This document shows positions 1 to 10,770 of a stretch of DNA of 64,000 nucleotides, piece after piece. The stretch is from Dugong dugon. Its lineage: Eukaryota > Chordata > Mammalia > Sirenia > Dugongidae. The notes beneath the pieces were generated by a model. It saw only the letters and a list, made by a program, of their open reading frames with translations, did no database searches and had not been told where the DNA came from. Made by a program: the position numbers and the translations under genes. The stretch covers positions 131,052,714 to 131,116,713 of the forward strand of contig CM057460.1 in NCBI GenBank assembly GCA_030035585.1, read 5' to 3'. The first letter of the stretch is position 1. Each line of letters opens with the position of its first letter.

Positions 1-528
1 TTTTTTTTGTTTGTTTTTTTAGTAACAAAAATAGTAGGAAGTCAGCTAAGATATGCTTATCCCAGATATCCTCTTTTGGGCACCTAGAATGAAAACTTTG
101 CACTGGAAAGTTCCTTCTAACTGTGGGTTAGCCAAGTAAGGACTGCTGTAATTTTATACACCCATCTACCTCTGTTAAAAAGAAAAAAAAAATTTTTAAT
201 AAAAGTAAAATACATGTAATTCAGTCTTTTGACACTCCAGTCCAAATCCTGATCCCAGAGGTGATTACTATTAATTCTTTTATCTTTCTCCTGTAGTTTA
301 CTTCCATAATTATAGGAATAAACTTTATATATATGTGTTGATATATCACTCTTAGAAATTATCTATTGATTTCCTTGTATGATAGATAAAAAATTTAGGT
401 TAGACAACCCACATACTTTCCTTCCCTCCACACTCCCAATGTGTATATAGTATCATGACAATATAAATATTTTCCACTGTAGTGCGATGCAGTGTACTAA
501 GATGGTTCCCTGTTTTGCAAATCTATTC
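1..528. other. AT-rich sequence without a gene
   Basis: A T-rich run at the very start may be the tail of a SINE lying outside the window. The rest is AT-rich. I see no reading frame of note, splice-like structure or repeat that I can name with confidence. Parts resemble reverse-oriented old L1 3' sequence, but too weakly to call. Confidence 0.4.
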
Positions 529-770
529 TTTTTTTTGTTCTCAAATTATTTTTATTTTATTTATTTTATTGTTGTTGTTGAGAATATACACAACACATAA
601 ACCAGTTCAACAGTTTCTACATGTAGAATTCAGTGACATTAATTACATTCTTCAAATTGTGCAAACATTCTCATCTTCCTTTTCTGAGTTGTTGCTCCCC
701 CATTAACATAAACTTACTGCCCCCTAAAGTTCCTATCTAATCTTTTGAGTTGCTCTTGTCAATCTGAAAC
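529..770 (-). mobile_element. L1 3' end fragment (antisense)
   Basis: On the minus strand this reads as the terminal part of an L1 3' UTR and runs into an A-rich tail, seen here as the T-rich stretch at about 529-580 followed by GTTGTTGTTGAG. It differs from the 3' ends of the L1s at 1064-9375 and 11098-11572, so it represents another L1 subfamily. Only the 3' end is present, as in most 5'-truncated insertions. The outer limit is approximate. Confidence 0.6.
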
Positions 771-777
771 CAAGACT

Positions 778-1046
778 GAATGAATTGTGGTACATCCACT
801 GAACAAAATGTTCTGCAACCATTAGAAGGAGTGGGTTAGAGCTTTACCAATTAATTTGGATAGATTTCTATGATGTACTGTTATGTGAGAAATACAAGTT
901 GCAGAGAGATACAGAAAATATGATCACATTAAAAATAAACAACATCAAAAAGTAACACATAGATTCATCAACATTGCTTATCTGATGTGTGATGGTTGAG
1001 CAAATGGAAGACGATGGAGAGATGCTAAAAGTAAGAGTGTAAAAAG
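778..1046 (+). mobile_element. old L1 fragment, end of ORF2
   Basis: A degenerate stretch that follows the 3' part of mammalian L1 ORF2 and the start of its 3' UTR: a remnant of 'tggtacatccactgaacaaaatgttctgcaaccatt' type order (written here only as a pattern of the family's end region), then a block with ATGATGTACTGTTATGTGAG. No open frame remains. The young L1 at 1064 was inserted just downstream of it. Confidence 0.45.
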
Positions 1047-1063
1047 AAAAGAGAGGGTTCCAG
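1047..1063. repeat. left target-site duplication of L1 copy A
   Basis: AAAAGAGAGGGTTCCAG here corresponds to AAAAGAGAGGTCCCAG at 9376-9391, with one indel and one substitution. It abuts the first base shared with the start of L1 copy B. This is the flank expected from target-primed reverse transcription. Confidence 0.75.
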
Positions 1064-2963
1064 CAAAATGGGGCTCTAGGCAGAAGCACCACGCCGTCCC
1101 TCCACAGCAAAGATCTGAAAAACTAAGCCGAACAGAGAATACAACAATCCTGAAACCCTAAAACATCAAATGAAGAGGTAAAGAACTCAGCCAAGCACCA
1201 AATGGAGTGAGAAAACTGACAGAGAACGGAGAGTGAGGAGAGATTCATGCAGAGGTCCCCTACGAACTAACGCAGCATGGATCTGCCATCTTGGACTCCT
1301 ATCGGAGACCAGCAAACGGGGTACGAGAAAACAGCCTCACGGAGCTTCCAGTGGGAGACAAAACAACCAGTAATTTGTGATATACACTTTCCCACTCCCC
1401 ACCCTTCTTCACCCCAACCCGGCCTCCTCTGCTTCCTGCGGCCACGGTCTCTTGATCTGGAAATAGCGGTTGCTTGGATTCCACATACCCGAATGGGTGG
1501 CTCTCTAAGTGCCATCTGTTGGCTGCTGGTGTTGCTTTTTTTCTGCTTCTTTTTATTTCTTCCTTGCCTCTCCCCACCTCTCCCTCCCTTCGATCGAGTA
1601 CCTCGCTCCGTGCGCCATCTTTGCTTCTTCCTGAGGGTCTGCAGAGCTCTGGGAATTTGTGATATACGCTTTCCCACTCTCTACCCTTCTTCACCCACAC
1701 TCGGCCCCCTCTGCTTTCTGCGGACACAGTCTCTTGTCCAGAAACACCAGCCTGCACTAGCTGGCTCTCTGAGTGCCATTTGTTGGCTTCTAGTGTTGCT
1801 TTATTTTTTCCACTTCTTTTGATTTCTTACTTGCCTCTCGCCACCTCTGCCTCCTTTCACTCAAGTACCTGGCTCTGTGTGCCATCTTTGCTTCTTCCTG
1901 AGGGGCTGCAGCGCTCCGTTTGAGTGTGGAGCTGCTTCCTGGTCTGGGCTGCTGTGCTGGTGGTATCCCAGGGCTTTTGTTCGTTTGTTTGTTTTGAATT
2001 GTTTGTTTGTTTTCTTTTCCTTTTCTTGAGTTGGGAGCCCTTTCTGGCCAGGCTGAGCTGCGTGGCAGGGAGACTCCCCTTCCGCTTCCACAGACGTACA
2101 GAGGGATTCCTGAAGGCATTTCTTTTTATGTTGGTATTTTTTTTTTTTAATTTGTTTTGTTTTCTTTTTCCTTTTTTTCCCTTTTGTCTTTCTTTATTGC
2201 TCAGTTTCTCGTCTCTCTATATCTTCCTTCTCTTTCTATTCCCTGAATACCTGGCGTTGTATACCTCTATGCCTTCTAGCCAGGCTGTACTGCAATACCT
2301 GAGAGTGACTTCCCCAGACCTCATAGCTGCACTGGTGGGATCCCTGGGAACTTTGTGGTTCTTTAACCTTTCTGATTCTTACTTATTCATTCTTTTCTTT
2401 TCTTCCTCCTCCCCTTTCTGTTTTTCTCTGTTGCGTAGTCTCTCTCTCTCCACTCCAAAGGCAAGATACCCTAACATTCTTTTTTGTTTGTTTGTATGTT
2501 TTTGGCTCCTGTTCCTCTCTCCTCTCTCCCATATCCATCTTAGCTCCACACATAACAATCTCCCCACTGCATCCTGCTTACCTGCACCGTGCGCTTGACA
2601 TCACACACCAAGCAGCACAGGCACGGCCTACTGGAACCTGCCCTGCACTGATTACCGGCCCGCTCTGGTGGCTGTAGTAAGTGCCACAAACAACCTGTCC
2701 CAGTAACTCCTCTTCAGCTAGACCTGCCCTGCCATACCATGTCTGAGTGACCGACCCTGCCAGTTGAAGAAGGAGGCGAAAAGTATTGTGCCCACAGACA
2801 AACAAACAACAAAGAACACACAGTCCGTCTGCTCAGACATAGTCAAATTTTGTTTTAAAAAAGGGACGAAACAAACAAATCTACTATCAATAGGAGAGAA
2901 AAATAACTACTGAATGCCCCGAAGACAGCAGACATATCAAAACGTTTACAACAACATGACAGG
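1064..2963 (+). promoter_or_regulatory. L1 copy A 5' UTR / internal promoter region
   Basis: A 1.9-kb leader upstream of the ORF1 ATG. The first 300 bases are GC-richer and contain CCGCC/CACGCCG motifs. Then come two tandem monomers, followed by a strongly pyrimidine-rich segment (about 2120-2540). L1 transcription normally starts from an internal promoter at the 5' end, so the promoter role is inferred from family knowledge. No experimental start site can be read from sequence. The pyrimidine bias leaves long frames on both strands (for example 1924-2598, plus strand) that look compositional. Confidence 0.7.
1372..1918 (+). repeat. two tandem 5' UTR monomers (period 282)
   Basis: The phrase AATTTGTGATATAC...CTTTCCCACTC begins at 1372 and again at 1654. 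After each copy the same order of blocks follows: GGCC.CCTCTGCTT, GTCTCTTG, AGTGCCAT.TGTTGGCT, TGATTTCTT.CTTGCCTC and GCCATCTTTGCTTCTTCCTGAG. The period is 282 bases. The equivalent blocks in copy B start at 57145 and 57427, with the same period. Tandem promoter monomers are known in some rodent L1s. The arrangement here is seen directly, while its promoter function is inferred. Confidence 0.85.
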
Positions 2964-3879
2964 ATGGTTCCAGTACGTGTCCAAAATAAAACACCAGATG
3001 ACTCTCCTTTGGAAGAAAATGCACTAGAAGTACCTGACAGGGAATTCAAATATCTAATACTCAGAATTCTCCAAGAACTGAGGCAAAAAGCTGGCAAACA
3101 TGAGGAAAAAATAGACAAATTCATGGAAAATACGGACAAAAAATTGGAATAATTCAGGAAAATAATGCAGGAACAAAATGCCAAAATAAATTCACAACTA
3201 GAATTATACAAACAACAATTAGAAATCCAAAGGATAAACAACAAGATTTCAGAAATGGACGATATCATAGAAGGGCCGAGAAGCAGATTTGATACGGTGG
3301 AAGACAGGATCAGTGGAATTGAAGACAAACACTTGGATACAACTCTGAGGAAAACTCAGAAAAAAGAACAAAGAAAAATGAAGAGATCATGAGAGTTATG
3401 TGGGACACAATCAAAAGCAAAAATCTGCGAGTGATTGGAATTCCAGAACAGGGGGAGAAAACAGAAAACACAGAGAGGATCACTGAGGAACTGCTGACAG
3501 AAAAATTCCCCAATATCATGTTAGATGAAAAGCTGGCCATCCAAGAAGCTCAACGAACCCCATATAGAAGAGATCCCAAAAGAAAATCACCAAGGCATAT
3601 CATATTCACACTCGCCAAAACCAAAGACAAAGAATCCTGAGAGCAGCTTGTGAAAAACAAGGAGTCACATACAGAGGAGAAACAATAAGTCTAAGCTCAG
3701 ATTATTTGGCAGAAACCATGCAGGCAAGAAGGCAATGGGATGACATATATAAAATCTTGAAAGAAAAAAATTGTCAGCCAAGAATAATATATCCTGCAAA
3801 ACTCTCGTTCAAATTTAATGGTGCAATTAGGTCATTTCCAGATAAACAGAAATTAAGGGAATATGTAAAAGTCAAATGA
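2964..3879 (+). pseudogene. L1 ORF1 (RNA-binding protein), broken
   Basis: Degenerate ORF1 of L1, which encodes the trimeric RNA-binding chaperone of the L1 particle. The N-terminal third is Lys/Glu-rich with coiled-coil character (LQELRQK.GKHEEK, then NNKISEMDD.I). A central RRM-like part follows (KNLRVIGIPEQ) and then a basic C-terminal domain ending at TGA 3877-3879. A nonsense TAA lies at 3150-3152, and a frameshift with TGA at 3390-3392 separates coiled coil from RRM. A further stop lies near 3638. The ATG at 2964 is chosen because copy B has its ATG in the same context. The intact length would be about 305 codons. Confidence 0.88.
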
Positions 3880-4362
3880 AACTTACAAGGGAGTTGTTTG
3901 ATCTGAGGACAAACAACTTCAGCTCACAGGCAGAATCTAGGACGCAGGATCGTACCAGCCAGATACCAATCTAGGAAATGACCTCTCAAGGACTATCCAA
4001 AACCAAAAGAAATACAACAGGGAATCAGAGCAGTTAATCAGTAAGTGACAACAACATCAAAACAATAAAAGAGGGAATAAATTGCATAGGTATAGAAACT
4101 TCTAATGGAGAGGAAGGCAAGGCGATACTAAGTAATGGTAGACTGCTTCTAACTTAGAAAGATAAGGGTAAAATTTATGGTAACCACAAAGAAAGTTAAC
4201 AAACATACTCATAAAAAAAGAGGAAAAACATAAAGTCTCAGCAAAAACAAAACCTACAAAAACAAAAGAAATGAACAAAAACTCCACAAACAAAAGTAAC
4301 TCAGCACAAGAGAGTAAGAAGAACAAAGAAAATGTAAGCACAATAAAAAAAAGCACTACAAA
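3880..4362 (+). other. L1 copy A inter-ORF spacer
   Basis: About 480 bases of A-rich, purine-rich sequence lie between the ORF1 stop and the ORF2 start. Copy B has the same spacer (59722-60197). The spacer in human L1 is only some 60 bases, so this is unusually long. It could hold signals for ORF2 translation, but nothing specific is recognisable. Confidence 0.75.
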
Positions 4363-7300
4363 CTGACAGTAACAAACTCACATCTATCAATAATTACACT
4401 GAATGTAAATGGACTCAATGCACCCATAAAGAGATGGAGAGTGACAGAATGGATAAGAAAACAGGATCCATCAATATGCTGTCTATAAGAGACACACCTT
4501 AGAAACAAAGATGTGAATTTATTAAAAGTCAAAGGTTGGAAAAAAATATATCAAGCTAACAACTACCAAAAAAGAGCAGGAGTGGCAATTCTAATCTCAG
4601 ATAAAATAGACTTTAAAACAAAATCTACCATTAAAGACAAAGAAGGACACTATATAATGATTAAGGGGACAATCCATCATGAAGGCATAACCATAATAAA
4701 CATCTACGCACCCAATGACAGGGCTCCAAAATACATAAAACAAACTCTAACAACACTGAAAAGAGAAATTGACAGTTCCACAATAATAGTAGGAGACTTC
4801 AACACACCACTCTCAGTGAAGGACAGAACAACTAAGAAGAAACTCAGCAAAGGTACTGAAGACCTAAAGGGCACAATCAGCCAACTTGACCTCATAGACA
4901 TATATAGAACACTCCATCCAACTGCTGGAAAGTACACATTCTTTTCCAATGCACATGGAACGTTCTCCAGAATAGACCACATCTTAGGCTACAGAGCAAT
5001 CCTCAACAAGATCCAAAACACTGATATAATTCAAAGTATCTTCTCTGACCACAATGCCATCAAGGTAGAAATTAACAATAGAAAGAGCAAGGAAAAAAAA
5101 TCAACTACATGGAAACTGAATAATACCCTGCTTACACATCACTGGGTAATAGAAGAAATCAGAGATGGAATCAAAAAATTCCTAGAATCAAATGAGAATG
5201 AAAACACATCATACCAAAACCTTTGGGACACAGCAAAGGCAGTCCTCAGAGGACAGTTTATAGCAATAGATGCACATATCAAAAAAGAAGAAAGGGACAA
5301 AATCAAAACATTAACTACAGAACTCAAACAAATAGAAAGAGAACAGCAAAAAAAGCCCACAACCACCGGAAGAAAGGAAATAGTAAAGATCAGAGCAGAA
5401 ATCAATGAAATAGAGAACAGAAAAACAATAGAAAGAATCAACAAAACCAAAAGTTGGTTCTTTGAAAGAATCAACAAAATCGACAAACCACTGGCCAGAC
5501 TGACAAATGGAAAACAGGAGAGGACACAAATAACCCGAATAAGAAATGAATGGGGAACATTACAACAGACCCAACTGAAATAAAAAGGATTATAACAGAA
5601 TATTATGAAAAACTATACTCCAACAAATTTGAAAACCTAGAGGAAATGGATAAATTTCTAGAAACACACAGCCTACCCAAACTATAACAAAGTGATGTTG
5701 AAAATCTGAACAGACCCATAACAAGAGAAGAGATTGAAAAGGTAATAAAAAAAACTCCCAACCAAAAAATGCCCTGGCCCAGATGGCTTCACTGGAGAAT
5801 TCTACAAAACATTTACAGAAGAGCTTGTACCAGTACTACTCAAGCTATTTCAGAGCATAGAAGAGGAAGCAACATTTCCAAATTCATTCTATGAAGCCAG
5901 CATAACGCAGATACCAACACCAAAGATGTCACAAAAAAAGAAAATTACACACCAATATCTCTCATGAATACAGATGCAAAAATTCTTAACAAAATTCTAG
6001 CCAATAGAAGTCAGCATCATATCAAAAAAATAATACACCACGACCAAGTAGGATTTATACCAGGTATGCAAGGATGGTTCAACATTAGAAAATCAATCAA
6101 TGTAATCCACCACATAAATAAAAGGAAAGAAAAGAATCTCATGATCATCTCAGTTGTTGCCGAAAAGGCAGTTGACAAAGTCCAACACCCATTCCTGATA
6201 AAAACTCTCAATAAAATAGGTATAGAAGGGAAATTTCTCAACATAATAAAGGGCATCTATGCAAAACCAACGGCCAACATCATTCTTAACGGAGAGAGGC
6301 TGAAAACATTCCCCTTGAAAACAGGAACAAGACAAGGATGCCCTTTATCACCACTCCTATTTAACATTGTGCTGGAAGTTCTAGCTAGAGCAATAAGGCA
6401 AGAAAAATAAATAAAGGGCATCCAAATTGGTAATGAAGAAGTTAAACTGTCCCTGTTTGCAGATGATATGATACTATACAGAGAAAACCCTAAAGACTCC
6501 ACGAGAAATCTACTGGAACTAATAGAAAGTTTCCGCAGAGTAGCAGTATACAAGATAAACATTCAATAATCAGTTCGATTCCTATACACCAATAAGGAGA
6601 ATGATGAAAATGAAATCAAGAAAACAATATCATTTCCAATAGCCCCTAAAAAGATAAAATGCTTAGGAATAAATCTAATCAGGGATGTAAAAGACCTATA
6701 CCAAGAAAACCACAAAACACTACTGCATGAAACCCAAAGGGATCTACATAAATGGAAAAACATAGCATGCTCATGGATAGGCAGACTCAACATTGTGAAA
6801 ATGACGATTTTACCCAAAGCAATTTACAAATACAATGCAATCCCGATCCAAATACCAATAACATTCTTCAAAGAGATGGAAAAACTAACCATTAACTTTA
6901 TATGGAAAGGGAAGAAGCCCCGAATAAGTAAAGCAGTACTGCAGAAAAAGAATAAAGTTGGAGGACTCACACTACCTGACTTCAGAACCTACTATAGAGC
7001 TACAGTAGTCAAAACAACCTGGTACTGGTACAACGACAGATACATTGACCAATGGAACAGAATGGAGAACCCAGATGTAAATCCATCCACCTATGGTCAC
7101 GTGATCTTCGACAAGGGCCCAAAGTCCATCAAATGGGGAAGACAGTCTTTTTAACAAATGGTGGTGGCAAAACTGGATAGCCATCTGCAAAAAAATGAAA
7201 CAGGACCCATACCTCACACCATATACAAAAACCACTTCAAAATGGATCAAATACCTGAATATAAAGCCTGAAAGTATAAAGTTCATTGAAGAAAAAATAG

Positions 7301-8180
7301 GACCAACACTTCAGGCCTTAATACATGGCATTAAAAGGATACAAACCTTAACCATGAATGCACAAAACCCAATAGATAAGCTAGATAACTGGGATCTTCT
7401 AAAAATCAAACACCTATGCTCTTCAAAAGACTTCACCAAAAGAGTAAAAAGAGAAGCTACAGACTGGGAAAAAATTTTTGGACAGTACAAGTCAGACAAA
7501 GGTCTAATCTGCATAATCCATAAGAAAATCCAACACCTCTACAACAAAAAGACAAATAATCCTATTAAAAAATGGGCAAAGGAAATGAACAGACACTTCA
7601 CCAAAGAAGACATTCAAATGGCCAACAGACATATGAGGAAATGCTCGCGATCACTAGCCATTGAGAAATGCAAATTAAAACCACAATGAGATACCATCTC
7701 ACCCCGGCATTACTGGCACAAATCAAAAACACTGGAGATAGCAAATGTTGGAGGGGCTGCGGGGAAATGGGAACTCTTATGCACTGCTGGTGGGAATGCA
7801 AAATTATACAACCATTTTGGAAAATGATATGGCGCTTCCTCAGAAAGCTAGAAATAGACATACCATTCGATCCAGCAATCCCACTCCTAGGAATATATCC
7901 TAGAGAAATAAGAGTCGTCACTCGAATAGACATATGCACACCTGTGTTCATGGCAGCATTGTTCACAATAGCAAAATGATGGAAACAACCTAGATGCCCA
8001 TCAACAGATGAATGGATAAACAAACTATGGTACATACACACAATGGAGTACTATGCAACGAGAAAGAACAACAATGAATCTGTGAACCATCTCATAACAT
8101 GGATGAAACTGGAGGACATTATGCTGAGTGAAATAAGTCAATCACAAAAGGACAAATATTGTATGAGACCTCTATTGTAA
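4363..8180 (+). pseudogene. L1 ORF2 (endonuclease / reverse transcriptase), broken
   Basis: Degenerate ORF2. The APE-type endonuclease comes first (TLNVNGLNAP, a stop where QETHL is expected, VGDFNTP, SDHNAIKVE). The reverse transcriptase follows ([28 protein letters not shown]). The C-terminal cysteine motif [18 protein letters not shown] is intact. The start codon reads CTG at 4363-4365 where copy B has ATG. A TAA lies at about 4489. The frame 4513-5583 carries most of the endonuclease and linker, and 5964-6410 carries part of the RT. In RT motif A the conserved I-D-x-E-K-A-F-D reads V-V-A-E-K-A-V-D, so a catalytic Asp is lost. The end is TAA at 8178-8180. Confidence 0.93.
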
Positions 8181-9343
8181 AAACCCATGAAAAAGTTCAC
8201 ACACAAAAAGTAACAGTCTTTGTTGGTTACCAGGGATGGGAGGGGTGGGGGGGAAATACTAAATAGGCAATAGATAAGTGGTATCTTGGGTGAAGGGTGA
8301 GACAGTACACAATACAGGCGAAACTAGCACAACTTGTGCAAGGAAAGGTCATGGAAGCCCCATAGACACATCCAAACTCCCTGAGAGACTAAGAATTGCT
8401 GGGCGGAGGGCTTTGGGCATCATGGTCTTGGGGAACATCTAGCTCAATTGGCATGACACAGCTTATAAAGACAATGCTCTACATTCTACCTTGGTGACTA
8501 GTGTCTGGGGTCTTAAAAGCCTGTGACCGGCCATCAAAGATACTCCACTGGTCTCATCCCTTTGGGAGCAAGGGAGGATGAAGAGCACAGGATACAAGGA
8601 AAAGATTAGTCCGAAGGACTAATTGTCCACAGCTACCAAGGCCTCCACCGGACTGAGTCCAGTACAGCTAGATGGTGCCCAGCTACCACCGCTGACTGCT
8701 CTGACCAGGATCACAACAGAGGGTTCTGGACAGAGCTGGAGAAGGATGTAGAGCATAATTCTAACTCACAAAAAAAAGGCCAGATTTACTGGCCTAAAGG
8801 AGACTGGAGAAACCCCAAGAATATTGCCCCCAGACAGCCTTTTAGCTCAGTGGTGAAGTTACCTCCGAGGTTCACTGTTCAGCCTGGGAGTGGACAGCCC
8901 CGTAAAACCAAATGAGACTAACGAGGTACAGGAGTCCAGTGACAAGGGCCAGAAAGCAGAAGGGGACAAGGAAGCTGGTGATAGGGAACCCAAGGTTGAG
9001 TAAGGATATTGTTGATGTGTTGTGAGAATGTTAACCATTGTCACAGGGCAACATGTGTAGTAGTTAAATGAGAAACTATTTTGCTCTGTAAGCCTTCGTC
9101 TCAAGTAAGAATAACAGCATAATTCGAAGAGCGTAGTCCATGTCACTGAACTGTGCCTACAGAAATTTTGAAATGGTGTATCTTTGGCTATGTGTATTTT
9201 CACCAAAAAAAAAAAGGGTTGAGAATTTAGAGGGTTGATATGTTGTGGGGTTGTTAAGCAATGTCACAAAACAACATGTGAACTTCTGTTTCATGAGAAA
9301 CTATTTGTTCTGTAAGCCTTCACCTGAAAGTACAATAAAATAT

Positions 9344-9375
<32 letters not shown>
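8181..9375 (+). other. L1 copy A 3' UTR with a repeated terminal block
   Basis: A 1.2-kb 3' UTR with a purine-rich tract (GGGATGGGAGGGGTGGGGGG near 8234) as in many L1s. A block of about 120 bases occurs twice, at 8995-9115 and 9218-9345: GTTGAG, then TTGAT.TGTTGTG, AATGTCACA, CAACATGTG, ATGAGAAACTAT and CTGTAAGCCTTC. Between them is a stretch ending ATTTTCACC plus 11 A's, which itself looks like an L1 terminus. The target-site duplication lies beyond the second block, so the whole compound end was retrotransposed. Confidence 0.75.
9341..9375 (+). repeat. (TA)n tail of L1 copy A
   Basis: An AATAAA signal followed by an alternating TA/CATA tract occupies the place where the poly(A) tail of the L1 should be. 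A microsatellite grown out of the tail is the simplest reading. Confidence 0.7.
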
Positions 9376-9376
<1 letters not shown>

Positions 9377-9392
9377 AAAGAGAGGTCCCAGA
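9376..9392. repeat. right target-site duplication of L1 copy A
   Basis: AAAAGAGAGGTCCCAGA repeats the sequence at 1047-1063 and marks the end of the insertion. Confidence 0.75.
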
Positions 9393-10597
9393 TTTAAAAA
9401 AAAAAAAAAAAGCACATTATAGGACTCAGCTCATGCAGAAGTATGACTATATGTGTGTACATGTGAGAAAGGCAGAGATGTTAATTATGATTACCGAACT
9501 CTTAATGCAAGCTATCTCAACATTTAGATTTTATACTTTCTTGCTTACGGGTATACTCTAGATGGTTTATTTTTTACAATGAGAATATTTACTGAATCAT
9601 TATTATAAAATGTCTGAAAAAGAGAAAAATAAAAGGGATAGATAGTAAGCACTGGAATTGGAAGTTCACGTAATTTTAGGATCAGGTTTAGCACAATGGA
9701 AAACTAAAATCGTGTCTCATATAGCAGTGGAGAGGAACAGAGACACCTCAAGAAAGAGTGGACATAAAGTATGCAGAGAGTGAGGGGTTAACAGAAGATA
9801 CAGGCAGAGAGAAGCATTGAGGGAAACTGTGCAGCAGCCCTGTGGGAAATAAAATAATTTTAGTACGTTATTAATGTTTTCAGATTTCCATGAAATTTTA
9901 TGTATCATTCCAGTATATCCCCTTTTCACTTCTGATAACATAAGTTGAATCTCTGCCTTAGAACTCAGTGTTTACTTGAATAATATTCCAGACTTAGCTC
10001 TATTTTGTCATAGAGATATCTGATTACTCTTGCTCAAAAAAGTTTGGTAGATTTGAGAATTTGGCTTATAGAGCAGCCCAAGTGCTCTGAAATCTTCAAA
10101 TGTAAAGATCTGTACCTCAACCCCAGTGTTTCCACTGGGGCACTAAAGACTCCAAGTCACTTTTTATTTGGCCTTGAATTTATCATGGATCCAAGAGGTA
10201 GTGGCCTCTTTTACTGAAAGAGAAACTGCGCCAAAATTTGTTGAAAGAAGGATTTGCTCGAAGAAAAGATTTCAGATCTTTTCAAGATTCTCCCTGCCCA
10301 AGAACCTAAAATGGCTCCTAGTCCTCAGAGCACTTATTTTGATGAGTTTGACATTTTGTGCTTATCTTACCCATCAGTTTTCCCAGCAATTGCTAAAGCA
10401 ATTGGGTCACACTTTGCTATTCTCTTCACATGTCATTAAAGATTTATCTCTATACGTTTGCATCTGCTGTTTAACTCAGAGGAGTCTCTTTCCCCTACCT
10501 TTACTTATATAAATTCTTTCCTGTGTTTGGGCTGACTTCACGTCTTTTTCATTTCCCAAATCATTGTCTGATAACCCAATCTCATATTTAAGCTCCC
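9393..10597. other. unique sequence without a recognisable gene
   Basis: An A-run at about 9394-9411 is followed by AT-rich sequence. The frames present (9717-9941 minus, 10168-10512 plus) are short, resemble no family I know and have no exon-like context. Confidence 0.5.
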
Positions 10598-10770
10598 CCT
10601 TCTGGTAGTGCTGTGGTTAAGAGATATGGCTGTTAACCAAAAGTTCTGCAGTTCGAATCCATCAGCCACTCCTTGGAAACCCTATATGGCAATTCTGCTC
10701 TGTCTTGTAGGGTCACTATGAGTCAGAGTCCACTTGATGGCAATGGGTTTGGTTTGGTTTTTTGGTTCCT
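10598..10770 (+). mobile_element. AfroSINE, short type
   Basis: A tRNA-derived SINE. The head has the box A-like GTAGTGCTGTGGTTAAG and box B-like AGTTCGAATCC. It passes directly from CCACTCCTTGGAAACCC to the body, lacking the central block of about 45 bases seen in long copies. The tail reads GATGGCAATGGGTTTGG followed by T-rich sequence. No clear target-site duplication. Confidence 0.9.

Larger units (their letters stand above)
1064..9375 (+). mobile_element. full-length L1 retrotransposon, copy A (defective)
   Basis: A complete 8.3-kb LINE-1. In order it has a GC-richer 5' UTR, ORF1 (2964-3879), an A-rich spacer, ORF2 (4363-8180) and a 3' UTR ending in an A/TA tail. Its first bases (CAAAATGGGGCTCTAGGCAG) match the start of copy B at 56836, which fixes the 5' end. 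A degraded 17-base target-site duplication flanks it. Stops and frameshifts interrupt both ORFs, the ORF2 start codon has become CTG, and the first catalytic Asp of the reverse transcriptase is replaced, so the copy is dead. A hand comparison of about 146 bases of ORF2 with copy B gave roughly 6 per cent difference, so both are fairly young members of one family. Confidence 0.93.

Noticed and set aside
1267-1757. Antisense frames of 136 and 152 codons in the 5' UTR of L1 copy A as a possible antisense gene.
   Set aside because: They are Arg/Gly/Lys-rich complements of the pyrimidine-rich monomers. The copy B counterparts (57039-57257, 57300-57539) are shorter and start differently. No conserved start or motif.
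4102-5529. Minus-strand frames opposite L1 ORF2.
   Set aside because: They are the complement of A-rich coding sequence, giving Phe/Leu/Ser-rich text with no family signature. The same is seen opposite ORF2 of copy B.
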